Below, piece by piece: positions 1 through 8,239 of a stretch of 25,042 nucleotides of DNA. The position numbers and the translations under genes were made by a program. The stretch is from contig JBGZHY010000085.1 of the NCBI GenBank assembly GCA_041848045.1, positions 1 to 25,042 on the forward strand, in the 5' to 3' direction. Position 1 is the stretch's first letter. Every line of letters starts with the position of its first letter. The stretch comes from CAKAHY01 sp041848045. Lineage in GTDB: Bacteria > Bacillota > Clostridia > Lachnospirales > Lachnospiraceae. The notes beneath the pieces were generated by a model. The model made no database searches. It was given only the letters and a program-made list of their open reading frames with translations, and was not told the DNA's origin.

Positions 1-279
1 AATGAAATGTGCAAGAATCCTTTCTCTCCTTTTCACGTATACAGGTCTTGCGGCAAAGTCGCATTTCATAATGCGAAAGCATTCCTCAATCTCCCAGCGC
101 CTTTTGTTGATTTTAACGATTTCCTCGGGATTGCCTTCAAGATTCGTACATACCGCATAAAATCCATCATACATAGATTCTTCATCAATGATATCTTGGT
201 CGATAAAGCTGATCTTTTTTGAAGCAAATTCTCCGTCCTCCGTTGCGTGCTCTGTTTTTACAAAACGTTTGGGATCATT
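1..279 (-). mobile_element. IS1634/IS4-type transposase, C-terminal fragment (off left edge)
   Basis: Read on the minus strand, an open frame starts near 279 and continues past base 1. It encodes NDPKRFVKTEHATEDGEF, then YDGFYAVCTNLE, then KRRWEIEECFRIMKCDF and ARPVYVKRRERILAHF. This is the C-terminal part of the DDE domain of IS1634-like (IS4 superfamily) transposases. R-x3-E-x6-K of the IS4 YREK signature is present in RWEIEECFRIMK, with Asn where the Tyr is expected. An in-frame stop at 280-282 lies directly upstream of NDPKRF, so the N-terminal half of the transposase, with the first catalytic Asp residues, is missing at this end. No terminal inverted repeat is visible in the window. The fragment cannot be a working transposase unless it was cut by an assembly error. 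Family call from recognised motifs; no search was run. Confidence 0.75.
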
Positions 280-283
280 TTAA

Positions 284-564
284 CTGTTCTGCCCGGAACA
301 AAGCTTTATGACCAGATGAAAGAGGGAGAATGGGCAGAGGCTACGGAAAAGGAGCGGATCGAAGAAATGCGGACGCTTATTTCGGAACTGACGATTCCCG
401 TTACAATCAATTCCGGTACATCGACAAGCAGTGTGGTGTTTGAGGCGGCGCTACCGGAAGAGAAAGAACATATACTAAGGGAACTGGATAAGATTATTGA
501 CAGCTTTGACGAAAGGACAGAAAAGGCCTTGGAGAGATGGCGCCATTCTCAGATGGCGGTGTAA
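284..564 (+). pseudogene. Radical-SAM-like protein, C-terminal fragment
   Basis: A + frame ending at the TAA at 562-564 encodes VLPGTKLYDQMKEGEW, then a helical stretch and ALPEEKEHILRELDKII. The PGT(K/P)LY turn, followed by an LPE-K--IL--LDK helix, resembles the C-terminal tail of cytoplasmic radical SAM (Elp3/MiaB-type barrel) proteins in Clostridia. The CxxxCxxC iron-sulfur motif and the barrel would lie upstream but are absent, because homology ends at about 277-284 where the opposite-strand transposase fragment begins. A GTG at 247 keeps the frame open, but it lies in transposase sequence and has no Shine-Dalgarno, so it is not a credible start. The remnant is probably silent. Family assignment is tentative. 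Confidence 0.5.
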
Positions 565-670
565 GGAGGATTACCCGTTACCGCAATTTATGCCGGATTG
601 TGTATGATGTAAAGAGAGCAAAATCGGGGCGTAAATCAAGGCATAAAAACAGAATACGGAAAAGTCGATT

Positions 671-703
671 ATCCGCAGTCCGAGGGGCTTGCGGATTTTC
701 TTC
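671..703 (+). terminator. Probable rho-independent terminator
   Basis: Inverted repeat ATCCGC (671-676) with GCGGAT (691-696) and partial inner pairing, followed by a T-rich run. It lies about 110 bases after the radical-SAM remnant and before the SDR promoter. The T-run is interrupted by C, so strength is uncertain. Confidence 0.5.
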
Positions 704-740
704 CTGCGTCTTTATGCTGGTCTGTATACCGCAAATATAG

Positions 741-746
741 TATAAT
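741..746 (+). promoter_or_regulatory. -10 element of a likely SDR promoter
   Basis: A perfect TATAAT lies 24 bases before the SDR start. No good -35 is visible 16-18 bases upstream (weak match near 712-723). The Shine-Dalgarno AGGTG is at 761-765, four bases before the ATG. Confidence 0.45.
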
Positions 747-769
747 GACAAAAAGAAACGAGGTGAAAG

Positions 770-1510
770 ATGGGTACAGCACAAAGAAAAACCGTTGTCA
801 TTACGGGCGGAGCGGAAGGGATAGGCAGGTGTATTGCGCAGATGTTTCGTAAGGAGGGAGCGGAGGTATATGTTATTGACAAGGCAGAGGGAGAGCATTA
901 CGTAGGCGATATCGGGCGCAAAGAGGTTTTGGAGGATTTTGCCGCTTTCGTACTGGAAAGAAGCGAGGGCATCGATTACTTGATTAACAACGCACCGCCT
1001 CCGATGCGGGGGATAGATGCCTGCAGCTACGAGGAGTTTCAGGCTGCTCTATCCGTGGGCTTAACGGCGGCTTTTTATCTGACTAAGCTTTTTCAGGCAC
1101 ATTTTCGGAAAGGAGCGGCCATTGTGAATATTTCTTCCACCAGAGAGCGCATGAGCCAGGCGCAAAGTGAAAGCTATGCTGCGGCAAAAGGAGGCATCGG
1201 TGCTCTGACCCACGCTCTGGCCATCAGTTTGGCAGGTCGAGTGCGGGTCAATGCCGTTTCGCCGGGCTGGATTGAAACGAGGGGGCTTGCGCACCGGGGA
1301 GCGGACTGTCTGCAGCATCCCGTGGGAAGGGTCGGCAGAGGGGAGGATATTGCCGCTATGGTATTGTATCTGTGTTCCGAGCGGGCAGGTTTTATCAACG
1401 GGGAAAATATTTGCATTGACGGCGGCATGAGCAGGCAGATGATTTATCATCAGGATTTTGGCTGGTACTTGCAGGAGAATGATAAAGACCGGATAGAGGT
1501 GAGAGAATGA
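770..1510 (+). CDS. Short-chain dehydrogenase/reductase (SDR) family oxidoreductase
   Basis: A 246-aa classical SDR, probably a cytosolic NAD(P)-dependent oxidoreductase of unknown substrate. The cofactor loop is TGGAEGIG (residues 12-19). Asp37 at the end of the second strand favours NAD. NNAP (73-76) replaces the usual NNAG. Active-site residues are Ser122/Ser123, Tyr136 and Lys140 (YAAAK), followed by the PGWIET segment and the C-terminal GENICIDGGM strand. The position usually held by the tetrad Asn reads SVGLT, so Gly97 replaces Asn. I recall the same substitution in related Firmicutes SDRs, so it is probably a subfamily trait rather than damage. The ATG at 770 has AGGTG four bases upstream. 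The stop overlaps the next ATG (ATGA), indicating translational coupling to the membrane protein downstream. Confidence 0.88.
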   Translation: MGTAQRKTVVITGGAEGIGRCIAQMFRKEGAEVYVIDKAEGEHYVGDIGRKEVLEDFAAFVLERSEGIDYLINNAPPPMRGIDACSYEEFQAALSVGLTAAFYLTKLFQAHFRKGAAIVNISSTRERMSQAQSESYAAAKGGIGALTHALAISLAGRVRVNAVSPGWIETRGLAHRGADCLQHPVGRVGRGEDIAAMVLYLCSERAGFINGENICIDGGMSRQMIYHQDFGWYLQENDKDRIEVRE

Positions 1511-1962
1511 CGAAGGAACAGAAGAAGCTTTTGGGTATTGCCGCTACTGCGCTGGGAGGACTCGGTATATTGCTGAGTCTTTTGCTGGGTATTTTCGTTA
1601 TAACTATGGGAGAATATCGTTGGCTGGGGCTTATATTGGATGTTTTCGCGCCGAGTGCTGCCTTTTTGCTTATCGGAATCATGCAGTTTTATGAACTGCA
1701 CAAGAAAGAAAAGAATATCAAAAAGCTGGAGAAAGAGGGAGTATATATTCCGGGTCTGGTAAGAGGCTATGTAGGCAGTTGGTATAAGCAGGGGGGAGAA
1801 TATTTGGCCAGGCTGGAGGTGCAGGGAGAAGACGGACATCTGTACTATTCCGAAACGGGGACTGCACAGCAGCTAAAGAGTAAGTACCCTGTGGGAAGCG
1901 GGATATGGATATGTGTGCTGCCCGGCAATAAATCTATATATAAAGTGGAATGGAATACGTAA
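1507..1962 (+). CDS. Two-TM membrane protein, DUF3592-like
   Basis: A 151-aa protein starting at the ATG that overlaps the SDR stop. Two hydrophobic segments (about residues 8-33 and 39-62) are followed by a charged Lys-rich linker (64-77). A soluble domain of about 75 residues then shows a beta-rich pattern: IPGLVRGYV, then Y-ARLEVQGEDGHLYYS, then PVGSGIWICVLPGN. The layout of two TMs plus a small domain that looks like an exported-sequence sensor or converter fold resembles DUF3592-type proteins, but I do not recognise it with certainty. Its only functional clue is the 4-base overlap with the SDR. A strong terminator follows, so the two genes form one transcription unit. Confidence 0.75.
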   Translation: MTKEQKKLLGIAATALGGLGILLSLLLGIFVITMGEYRWLGLILDVFAPSAAFLLIGIMQFYELHKKEKNIKKLEKEGVYIPGLVRGYVGSWYKQGGEYLARLEVQGEDGHLYYSETGTAQQLKSKYPVGSGIWICVLPGNKSIYKVEWNT

Positions 1963-2002
1963 AATAATTAAAAAATACTAAAAAATTCTATAAAAATCGC
2001 AG

Positions 2003-2044
2003 AAAAGCTCCTGTAATATATACATATTTTACAGGAGCTTTTAT
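2003..2044 (+). terminator. Strong rho-independent terminator, possibly bidirectional
   Basis: Perfect 14-bp inverted repeat: AAAAGCTCCTGTAA at 2003-2016 with TTACAGGAGCTTTT at 2029-2042, and a 12-base loop. The A-run on the left and T-run on the right would let it work on both strands. It ends the SDR/membrane-protein unit. Confidence 0.9.
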
Positions 2045-2072
2045 AGACATATCTGCTGAGATATGCTAAAAT
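2044..2072 (+). promoter_or_regulatory. Adhesin promoter with inverted repeat in its spacer
   Basis: TAGACA (2044-2049), a 17-base spacer and TAAAAT (2067-2072) form a plausible sigma-A promoter about 70 bases before the adhesin ATG. The spacer holds a perfect 7-bp inverted repeat, CATATCT (2048-2054) and AGATATG (2059-2065), separated by GCTG. The 11-mer TAGACATATCT (2044-2054) is repeated exactly at the centre of the padR operator palindrome (8240-8250), which suggests a shared regulator. Confidence 0.55.
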
Positions 2073-2144
2073 AATTTGGCTTTTCATGATATCAAGATAG
2101 GGAAATACCAATAAAATAGAGAGTGTAGAGGGAAAGGACAGAAA

Positions 2145-5100
2145 ATGTACAAAAAATGCAAGTGGAAGAGTGCCGGCAGAAGGCTGGCGGGTATGCTGGC
2201 TTTACTGATGTTTGTCACGCCGATATTGAACGCCGGCGTTGCGGCAACGGAAACAAGGGGGACGGAGCTTATCCGGATTGTTTCGGAGGAGGAGTCCCTT
2301 GATTATGTTGTGGGAGAGTCGGAGGGCATTGCTCAGGATGAGGTTGTTTTTTACGGCATGGATACGGAAACGCTGCCGCCGGGAGCTGAAATAGATCTGC
2401 TGGAGGGACTTGGCGCTTATGCGGGGAATGTTTCTCTGGATTTGCAGCCGATGGAAATCCGTATGCCTGCGGGTGAGCGTATAGCGCTTCCGGAAGGAAC
2501 GGTGCGTTATACCTTGCCGGAGAGCATGGAAGGAGAGTTTGTTATCCGTTACGGAGCCTTTTTGCAGGAACAGGATAATGCTCTTTTGGAAAGCGCCAGT
2601 GCCTCCGATGCCATTTTTGCACAGGGAGCGGTGCTTTATGGGGCGACGGCGGCCAGCGCTTCCGATGCGAGGGTTTTGGTGGCTTCAAGCAATAGAAGCA
2701 TCAGAACCAGAAGAAACACGGGAGTGGGGACTTTATTAGTCAGTCATACAAAGCTGAGTACGGCGGATGAATATACCATAACGCCGCAAAGCGGTGAAGT
2801 GGGCTATAAGGGCTCCTCGCTTCTGCAGGATGTATCCGGCGCTTATGTAGAATTAAAGACGCCTTTTGCCCGTATTGATACAACGGGCGCTACGGGGACA
2901 AACGGCTATCCGGGCTTTAAGGTAACGGAAGCAAACGGCATCGTGCAGTCCGTGGAATACAGGCGGGAAAGCATAAGCGGGGTGGAGTATGTGATTGCCA
3001 AGGTAAATTTGGAAAGAATCATCAATACCACCAATGTAAAGGTACCGTATATCATCAAGTTTAAAGATGACAGACTGACGCCGGAGGATTATCAGCTGCC
3101 GGTGGATGCCAAGTTTTATATGGCGGACGGTACCCTGCTGGCGGATGCGGGAGAGGTGAATTACTCACCGAAATATGATGCGCAAAGAATAGATAAATAT
3201 CTGATGAACAGCGCCCTGGCAAGCAACAGCAGGGATGGGCGCTCTATTTACGGAGGCGTGTCGCAAAACGGTATTATCATCAACGCGGCGGATGTTCCGT
3301 TTATGTTCAATATGCAGACGCGGAATACCTCTACGGTTTACACGACAGCTCCGCATATCTATAAGCAACGGCTTTTGGAAACCATTGTTTTGGAAGATGA
3401 GCTTCCTCTGTACAGGAATGAACTTACGGGACAGATGGTGCGTGCTACCTTCAACGCCGCTTCCAATCCGGGATGGACGGTGACGGAGTATGAAAACGGA
3501 CAGGCAAAAAAGGTTTCCTATACGGTAAATTCTGTAAGGAAGGCCACCATAGGCGGCGGCGCGGATGTTCCGTTAAGGGAGAATGTGGTATTGAATCTTC
3601 GTTTTCCGGGCTTGAAGGTGAATGCCAGAGGAACAGATTACATGACTTCCGAGCTTTTGACCAATTCCGTTGCGGCAACGCTGATTCCGTATGAGGCTTC
3701 TTTGGCGGAGCAGACACAGCCGGAGGTGGTAAGGGACGAGATTAAATTTTATATCGACAGGGAAGAAATCAACGTTACGGGTATGATCGACAAATATCCG
3801 ACGAAGAGGCAAATTCAAAATGATCCTTATTCCATGCACTACGTTTCCATTCCTTTCGAGGTGACCGGAGTCAATAACAGCAGATATCCGATTTACAAGG
3901 TGGTCATGAAGGATTTCGGTGCCCATGAGGATTTGTATTATAAAGCCTTCCGTGTCTGGGGATGGGGCGGTCATTATAAACAGAGTAATCTGAAGGAAAT
4001 ATGGGGTATCGACGGCAACGGCATGCGTACCGTGCAATTATATCCGGTGGCAGGCGGTGACAATACGATGCCAAGCGGAGATGCCTGGAAGACGATTCCG
4101 CTGGATACGGGAATCCAGAGAGAAATAGAAGGTTATGTGGCGCAGGTGGAGGCAGGAACTCTGCGGGCGGAGAATGTGCCGGCAGCTACCAGAACCATTG
4201 AAGGATTTGAAGTGGTGTATGATGAAGCGGTGCCTTTAAACCCGGGGCTGAGTATTCGTTTTTGGGTAGATATGGGATTTCGGGATCCGTATCACGTGGC
4301 GGTAGACGGCAGAGAACTGTACAATAAAATTGCTTTTAAAGGAGAATATACGGATCTTAATAATCAGGTGAAGCCTTTGCCGAATATAGAGGATAGGGAC
4401 GCCGTGCGGGTGGTGGAGGCCTCCGAAAAAATTCTATTCAGCAAAAGCAGCCAAAGCTCCACCGGTGTTTCGGGAGAAACGGTGGGGCACAAAATCACCT
4501 TGGATTTTAATGCGGTTTCCAAGGGGCGTTGGTTTAGAAATCCGAAGATTATAGAAGTATTGCCTGTGGGCTTGCGTTACACCGGTTTTCGTATGGTGGA
4601 ACCGGCAAATTATAATCCCGTGAATCTGCGACATGTGGAAACCATAGAAAATTATCAGGATTCCGGAAGACAGGCGGTTGTTTTTGCCATGGATGATTTT
4701 AAGCCCGGAAATATTGATATGCCGAATATGAACAATTACGGCAGATACTTCCATTTGTGGGTGGACAGCGTTATTACGGAGGATGCCATTCCGGATCCGA
4801 ACGGAACGGAGGACAGCAGCGTCAATCGGGCATATTTTACGGCGGATAACCTATATCCTCTGCCCTCAACCATGCAGCCGGAAGTGAATGCGACTTCACC
4901 GGGAATGCTGCCGGACATTTACGATGTGGATGGGAACGCGGCAACGAGTGAGGTGCTGGGTGCCACCTCCAAAATCAAAATCAATCTGCCGAGAGCCATC
5001 CGTTCCTATAAGGAAATCCGCAATATCGGCGGAAACTGGAACAGAAGTTCCATTTTGACAAAGTATGGCGAAGACTTTGAATACGGTCTGTTGATACAAA

Positions 5101-8100
5101 ATACCGGGGGCTCTCCTTTGAGCAGCCTGAGTATTTATGATGTCCTGCCTTATGTGGGGGACGGTGCTTATACGGGACATGAAACGAGAAGCAGAAACTC
5201 CGGTTTTCGCAATGCCCTGCGGGGAGCGATTCAGGTGCCGGCGGGTTATACGGTCAAGTATTCCACCAACCCGAACCCGAATAAGAACCCTGCCCTTGCC
5301 CTGCAAGATCCTGCCATGGGCTGGACGGAGGATTTGCCGGCGGATCCTTCTGCGGTAACGGCTTTCCAGATTACGATGGATACGGGGACGAATATTGCCA
5401 ATAATCAGCTTCTGCGTTTTGTAGTACCGATGAAGGCGGCACAAAAGCCTGCCGATGGAGGGTATACGGATGAAAGGGGAATAAACAGTTATGTGATTTC
5501 CTATGACGGCAACGTAAACTTCGGTGTCACCAATGATGTATACAATTACTTCCTGCGGGAAATTACCGTCAATAAAGAGTGGAGCGGCGGTACCCAAAGA
5601 CCGGAAGTGCAGGTGCAGTTAAAGCAAAACGGGGCGGATTACGGCAGTGCAGCCTATCCGACGGGAAGACTGACTTTAAATGCGGCAAATAACTGGAGTG
5701 CCAAGTACGAGAACATACCTTTCCGGGATGTAAACGGAAGCGCCTATACCTATACGGTGGAAGAGGTAGGAGCGGGAAGCGGCGTTCTTGCCAACTATGC
5801 GGCGAGTGTAAGCGGCAGCGCAGACGGCGGATTTACCATTCGCAATACCTATCAGAATCACAGCATTTCGGCGGAAGTTCACTGGGACGATGCGGCGACT
5901 GCAGACAGCAGCAGACCGCAGGCGGTAAAGCTGCGTCTGTATAGAAGAGAGGCGGGGGGAAGCCTTACGGAGCAGGCAGTGCGGGAGCTTAGCGGCAGTG
6001 TGGCGGATACCGTATGGCGCACTACATTTTTCGATATGCCGAAGTACGATGTCTACGGTAATGTCATTGATTATTATATTATGCAGGAAGACGCCAGTAC
6101 CTTGCCGGCACTGAAAAATTACGACACAAGCTATCCGAAGCAAAACGGTATGACGGGTGAAACCTTGATTGTACGGAATGGACTTGTCACAAAGAGTATT
6201 GCGGTGCATAAGCTGTGGGCAGGCAATGATGCTTTGTATACCAGACCGGAGGAAGTGACGGTGCGCCTGCAAAAAAGAACGGGAGCTTCAGCCTGGAGTG
6301 ATGCAGGAAGTCTGCGCATCCGAGGAACGGAAACCAAACGTTTTGAGAATCTGCTCAGCTACACCCTTGCAGGGGAAGGCATAGAGTATAGAGTGCAGGA
6401 GGATGCCGTACCGAATTATACGGCGTCTTATTCTGCCGATACAATAGCTCCAAGTCAGGGCGGCGCACAAAGTATAGCCATAACCAATACCTATCAGGGG
6501 ATGGATTTGCAGGTGAGCAAGGAATGGCTGGATGAAGGCGCTTATGGCACTTCGCTCAGGCCGACAAGCATTGCGCTTGCTTTGCAAAGGAAGACGACAG
6601 CGGGAACATGGACGGATCTTGCGGCGGCAGGCAGCTTGGATGCGGCAGGAAACTGGACGCACCGTTATGGGGATTTGCCGAAATATGCGCCGGACGGTAC
6701 GGAATACAGCTATCGGGTACTGGAGGTGATGGCGGGTAATCTGCATAACTACACGGCGGAATATGAGCAGCTTGCAAACGGAGATATCAAGATCAAAAAC
6801 CGGCTTTCACCGGATACTTTGAAGCTGCGGATTGACTGGATCGATGAAAACAATCGTTTCGGACTTCGCCCGACTTCCGTGCGGGTGAAGCTGCAAAGAA
6901 GTGAGGACGGCGGTGCAAGTTTTACGGATATGCAGGATGCAGGCGGTAATATTATGTTGACGGAGGTGTATGCATCCAATGACTGGAAGCACAGCTATCA
7001 GAATATCCGGAAATTTGATGCGGCGGGCAATCCGTATTTGTACCGACTGGTGGAGGAAGACAGTCCGGGACTTGTGAATTATCCTTCCGTTTTGGAAGGG
7101 GCGGAAAACAGGAATTTTACATGGGAAGCGGACGGCACCCTTGTGATTACCAATCGTATGCAGCTACAGTCTTTAGCGGCAAGAGTGGAATGGATAGATG
7201 ATAACAATGCCTTGGGAGTCAGACCGGGCAGTGTAACGATAGCGCTGCAAAAAAGCACGGACGGGCAGCAGTTTACGGATACGGGTATAGAGGCTGTCTT
7301 GTCTGCGGATACGGCATGGGAGCACATCTATCGGAATATACCGCTATATGACGAAGCGGGGCGTCGCTATACCTACCGAATTGTAGAAAGGGATGCGGCG
7401 AATTTAAATAATTATCCTCTGAGGCTGGCGGATGGGCAAGAAAACCGCGTATTCAGTTTGCAGCCGGACGGAGTGCTTCTGGTTCGTAATACCGTTCAGT
7501 CGATGGTGCTGGAGGTGCAAAAGATTTGGAGCGACAACCGAGATTTTGCCAAGGTAAGGCCGCAGAGCATACGGATAGAGCTTTTGCGGGACGGCGTGGT
7601 ACTGCGGGAGCAGGATATGGAAGGTACGGGTGATGTGTGGACACAGCATTTTGGCAACCTGGCACAGTATGATGCCGGAGGCAGACCTTATGTATATACC
7701 TTGCGGGAGCAGAATACGTCACCGTTTTATGTGGGCAGCGTAAACGGTACAAGAATTGTGAATCGCTATACGGAGGGCAGTTCCTCCGGCGGGGGAGGAG
7801 CCTCGGGAGGCGGAGCAGGCGCAGGAAGTGCATCCGGCGCTACCGCATCGGGCCCGGGATACCGGGTTGAGCTGCGTCCGGAAGAAACACCGGTACCGGG
7901 CGTGGATACGGAAAGTGATTTGAATGCCGGACAGCCTGTGCAGGATACAAATACAGGAAGCGGCAGCGAGAATTGGCGATCTGTGGTGCCGAAGACCGGT
8001 GACGGGCAGCAGCTGCAGCTTTGGGTGCTTGTATTACTGGCATCCGTGGGCAGCTTCAGCGCCCTGTATGCGGCGGCAAGACGCAGCAAACGGATGAAGA

Positions 8101-8108
8101 AGAAATAG
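2145..8108 (+). CDS. Giant Cna_B-repeat cell-wall-anchored adhesin
   Basis: A 1,987-aa surface protein. A basic N-terminus and a hydrophobic core (residues 1-34, cleavage probably after GVAA) form a signal peptide. Residues 35-1138 are a beta-rich head I cannot assign. It contains ASASD stretches near 152-175, and parts near 760 and 960 look like DUF11-type Ig-like domains. Seven Cna_B domains begin near 1139, 1238, 1349, 1453, 1559, 1676 and 1787. Each ends with a conserved E in strands such as YTVEE or YRVQE and an Asn such as ITNTY. A Gly/Ser-rich stretch (about 1877-1905) spans the linker to the wall. The sorting signal is VPKTG (1948-1952), a TM segment and the basic tail RRSKRMKKK. It is expected to be exported, cleaved by a sortase and linked to peptidoglycan; no sortase gene is in the window. 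AAAGGA lies upstream of the ATG. It is transcribed alone, with padR directly downstream. Confidence 0.9.
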   Translation: MYKKCKWKSAGRRLAGMLALLMFVTPILNAGVAATETRGTELIRIVSEEESLDYVVGESEGIAQDEVVFYGMDTETLPPGAEIDLLEGLGAYAGNVSLDLQPMEIRMPAGERIALPEGTVRYTLPESMEGEFVIRYGAFLQEQDNALLESASASDAIFAQGAVLYGATAASASDARVLVASSNRSIRTRRNTGVGTLLVSHTKLSTADEYTITPQSGEVGYKGSSLLQDVSGAYVELKTPFARIDTTGATGTNGYPGFKVTEANGIVQSVEYRRESISGVEYVIAKVNLERIINTTNVKVPYIIKFKDDRLTPEDYQLPVDAKFYMADGTLLADAGEVNYSPKYDAQRIDKYLMNSALASNSRDGRSIYGGVSQNGIIINAADVPFMFNMQTRNTSTVYTTAPHIYKQRLLETIVLEDELPLYRNELTGQMVRATFNAASNPGWTVTEYENGQAKKVSYTVNSVRKATIGGGADVPLRENVVLNLRFPGLKVNARGTDYMTSELLTNSVAATLIPYEASLAEQTQPEVVRDEIKFYIDREEINVTGMIDKYPTKRQIQNDPYSMHYVSIPFEVTGVNNSRYPIYKVVMKDFGAHEDLYYKAFRVWGWGGHYKQSNLKEIWGIDGNGMRTVQLYPVAGGDNTMPSGDAWKTIPLDTGIQREIEGYVAQVEAGTLRAENVPAATRTIEGFEVVYDEAVPLNPGLSIRFWVDMGFRDPYHVAVDGRELYNKIAFKGEYTDLNNQVKPLPNIEDRDAVRVVEASEKILFSKSSQSSTGVSGETVGHKITLDFNAVSKGRWFRNPKIIEVLPVGLRYTGFRMVEPANYNPVNLRHVETIENYQDSGRQAVVFAMDDFKPGNIDMPNMNNYGRYFHLWVDSVITEDAIPDPNGTEDSSVNRAYFTADNLYPLPSTMQPEVNATSPGMLPDIYDVDGNAATSEVLGATSKIKINLPRAIRSYKEIRNIGGNWNRSSILTKYGEDFEYGLLIQNTGGSPLSSLSIYDVLPYVGDGAYTGHETRSRNSGFRNALRGAIQVPAGYTVKYSTNPNPNKNPALALQDPAMGWTEDLPADPSAVTAFQITMDTGTNIANNQLLRFVVPMKAAQKPADGGYTDERGINSYVISYDGNVNFGVTNDVYNYFLREITVNKEWSGGTQRPEVQVQLKQNGADYGSAAYPTGRLTLNAANNWSAKYENIPFRDVNGSAYTYTVEEVGAGSGVLANYAASVSGSADGGFTIRNTYQNHSISAEVHWDDAATADSSRPQAVKLRLYRREAGGSLTEQAVRELSGSVADTVWRTTFFDMPKYDVYGNVIDYYIMQEDASTLPALKNYDTSYPKQNGMTGETLIVRNGLVTKSIAVHKLWAGNDALYTRPEEVTVRLQKRTGASAWSDAGSLRIRGTETKRFENLLSYTLAGEGIEYRVQEDAVPNYTASYSADTIAPSQGGAQSIAITNTYQGMDLQVSKEWLDEGAYGTSLRPTSIALALQRKTTAGTWTDLAAAGSLDAAGNWTHRYGDLPKYAPDGTEYSYRVLEVMAGNLHNYTAEYEQLANGDIKIKNRLSPDTLKLRIDWIDENNRFGLRPTSVRVKLQRSEDGGASFTDMQDAGGNIMLTEVYASNDWKHSYQNIRKFDAAGNPYLYRLVEEDSPGLVNYPSVLEGAENRNFTWEADGTLVITNRMQLQSLAARVEWIDDNNALGVRPGSVTIALQKSTDGQQFTDTGIEAVLSADTAWEHIYRNIPLYDEAGRRYTYRIVERDAANLNNYPLRLADGQENRVFSLQPDGVLLVRNTVQSMVLEVQKIWSDNRDFAKVRPQSIRIELLRDGVVLREQDMEGTGDVWTQHFGNLAQYDAGGRPYVYTLREQNTSPFYVGSVNGTRIVNRYTEGSSSGGGGASGGGAGAGSASGATASGPGYRVELRPEETPVPGVDTESDLNAGQPVQDTNTGSGSENWRSVVPKTGDGQQLQLWVLVLLASVGSFSALYAAARRSKRMKKK

Positions 8109-8122
8109 ATAGAGTTAAAAGA

Positions 8123-8168
8123 GGCACCGTTTTACAGATGGAGATTATCGGTGAAGCGGTGCTGTTTT
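8123..8168 (+). terminator. Possible weak terminator after the adhesin
   Basis: GCACCG (8124-8129) pairs with CGGTGC (8157-8162), followed by TGTTTTA. The loop is long (27 bases) and the T-run short, so termination is uncertain and some read-through into padR is possible. Confidence 0.35.
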
Positions 8169-8210
8169 ATGGCAACACTTGGCAGAGAAAAGAAGATCCG
8201 GCAAAGAAGC

Positions 8211-8239
8211 TTGACAGAAAAATCTCCATATATTACTAT
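8211..8239 (+). promoter_or_regulatory. padR promoter
   Basis: Perfect -35 TTGACA (8211-8216), 17-base spacer and -10 TACTAT (8234-8239). The predicted start near 8246 falls at the centre of the operator palindrome, so a bound repressor would block polymerase. Confidence 0.75.

Noticed and set aside
537..740. Small + frame between the radical-SAM remnant and the SDR gene
   Set aside because: It overlaps the terminator and promoter region, has biased Arg-rich composition and no Shine-Dalgarno or domain.
4896..5597. Long minus-strand frames opposite the adhesin and guaB (for example 4896-5597 and 10457-11335)
   Set aside because: They have no ribosome site or recognisable domain and are explained by codon bias of the + strand genes.
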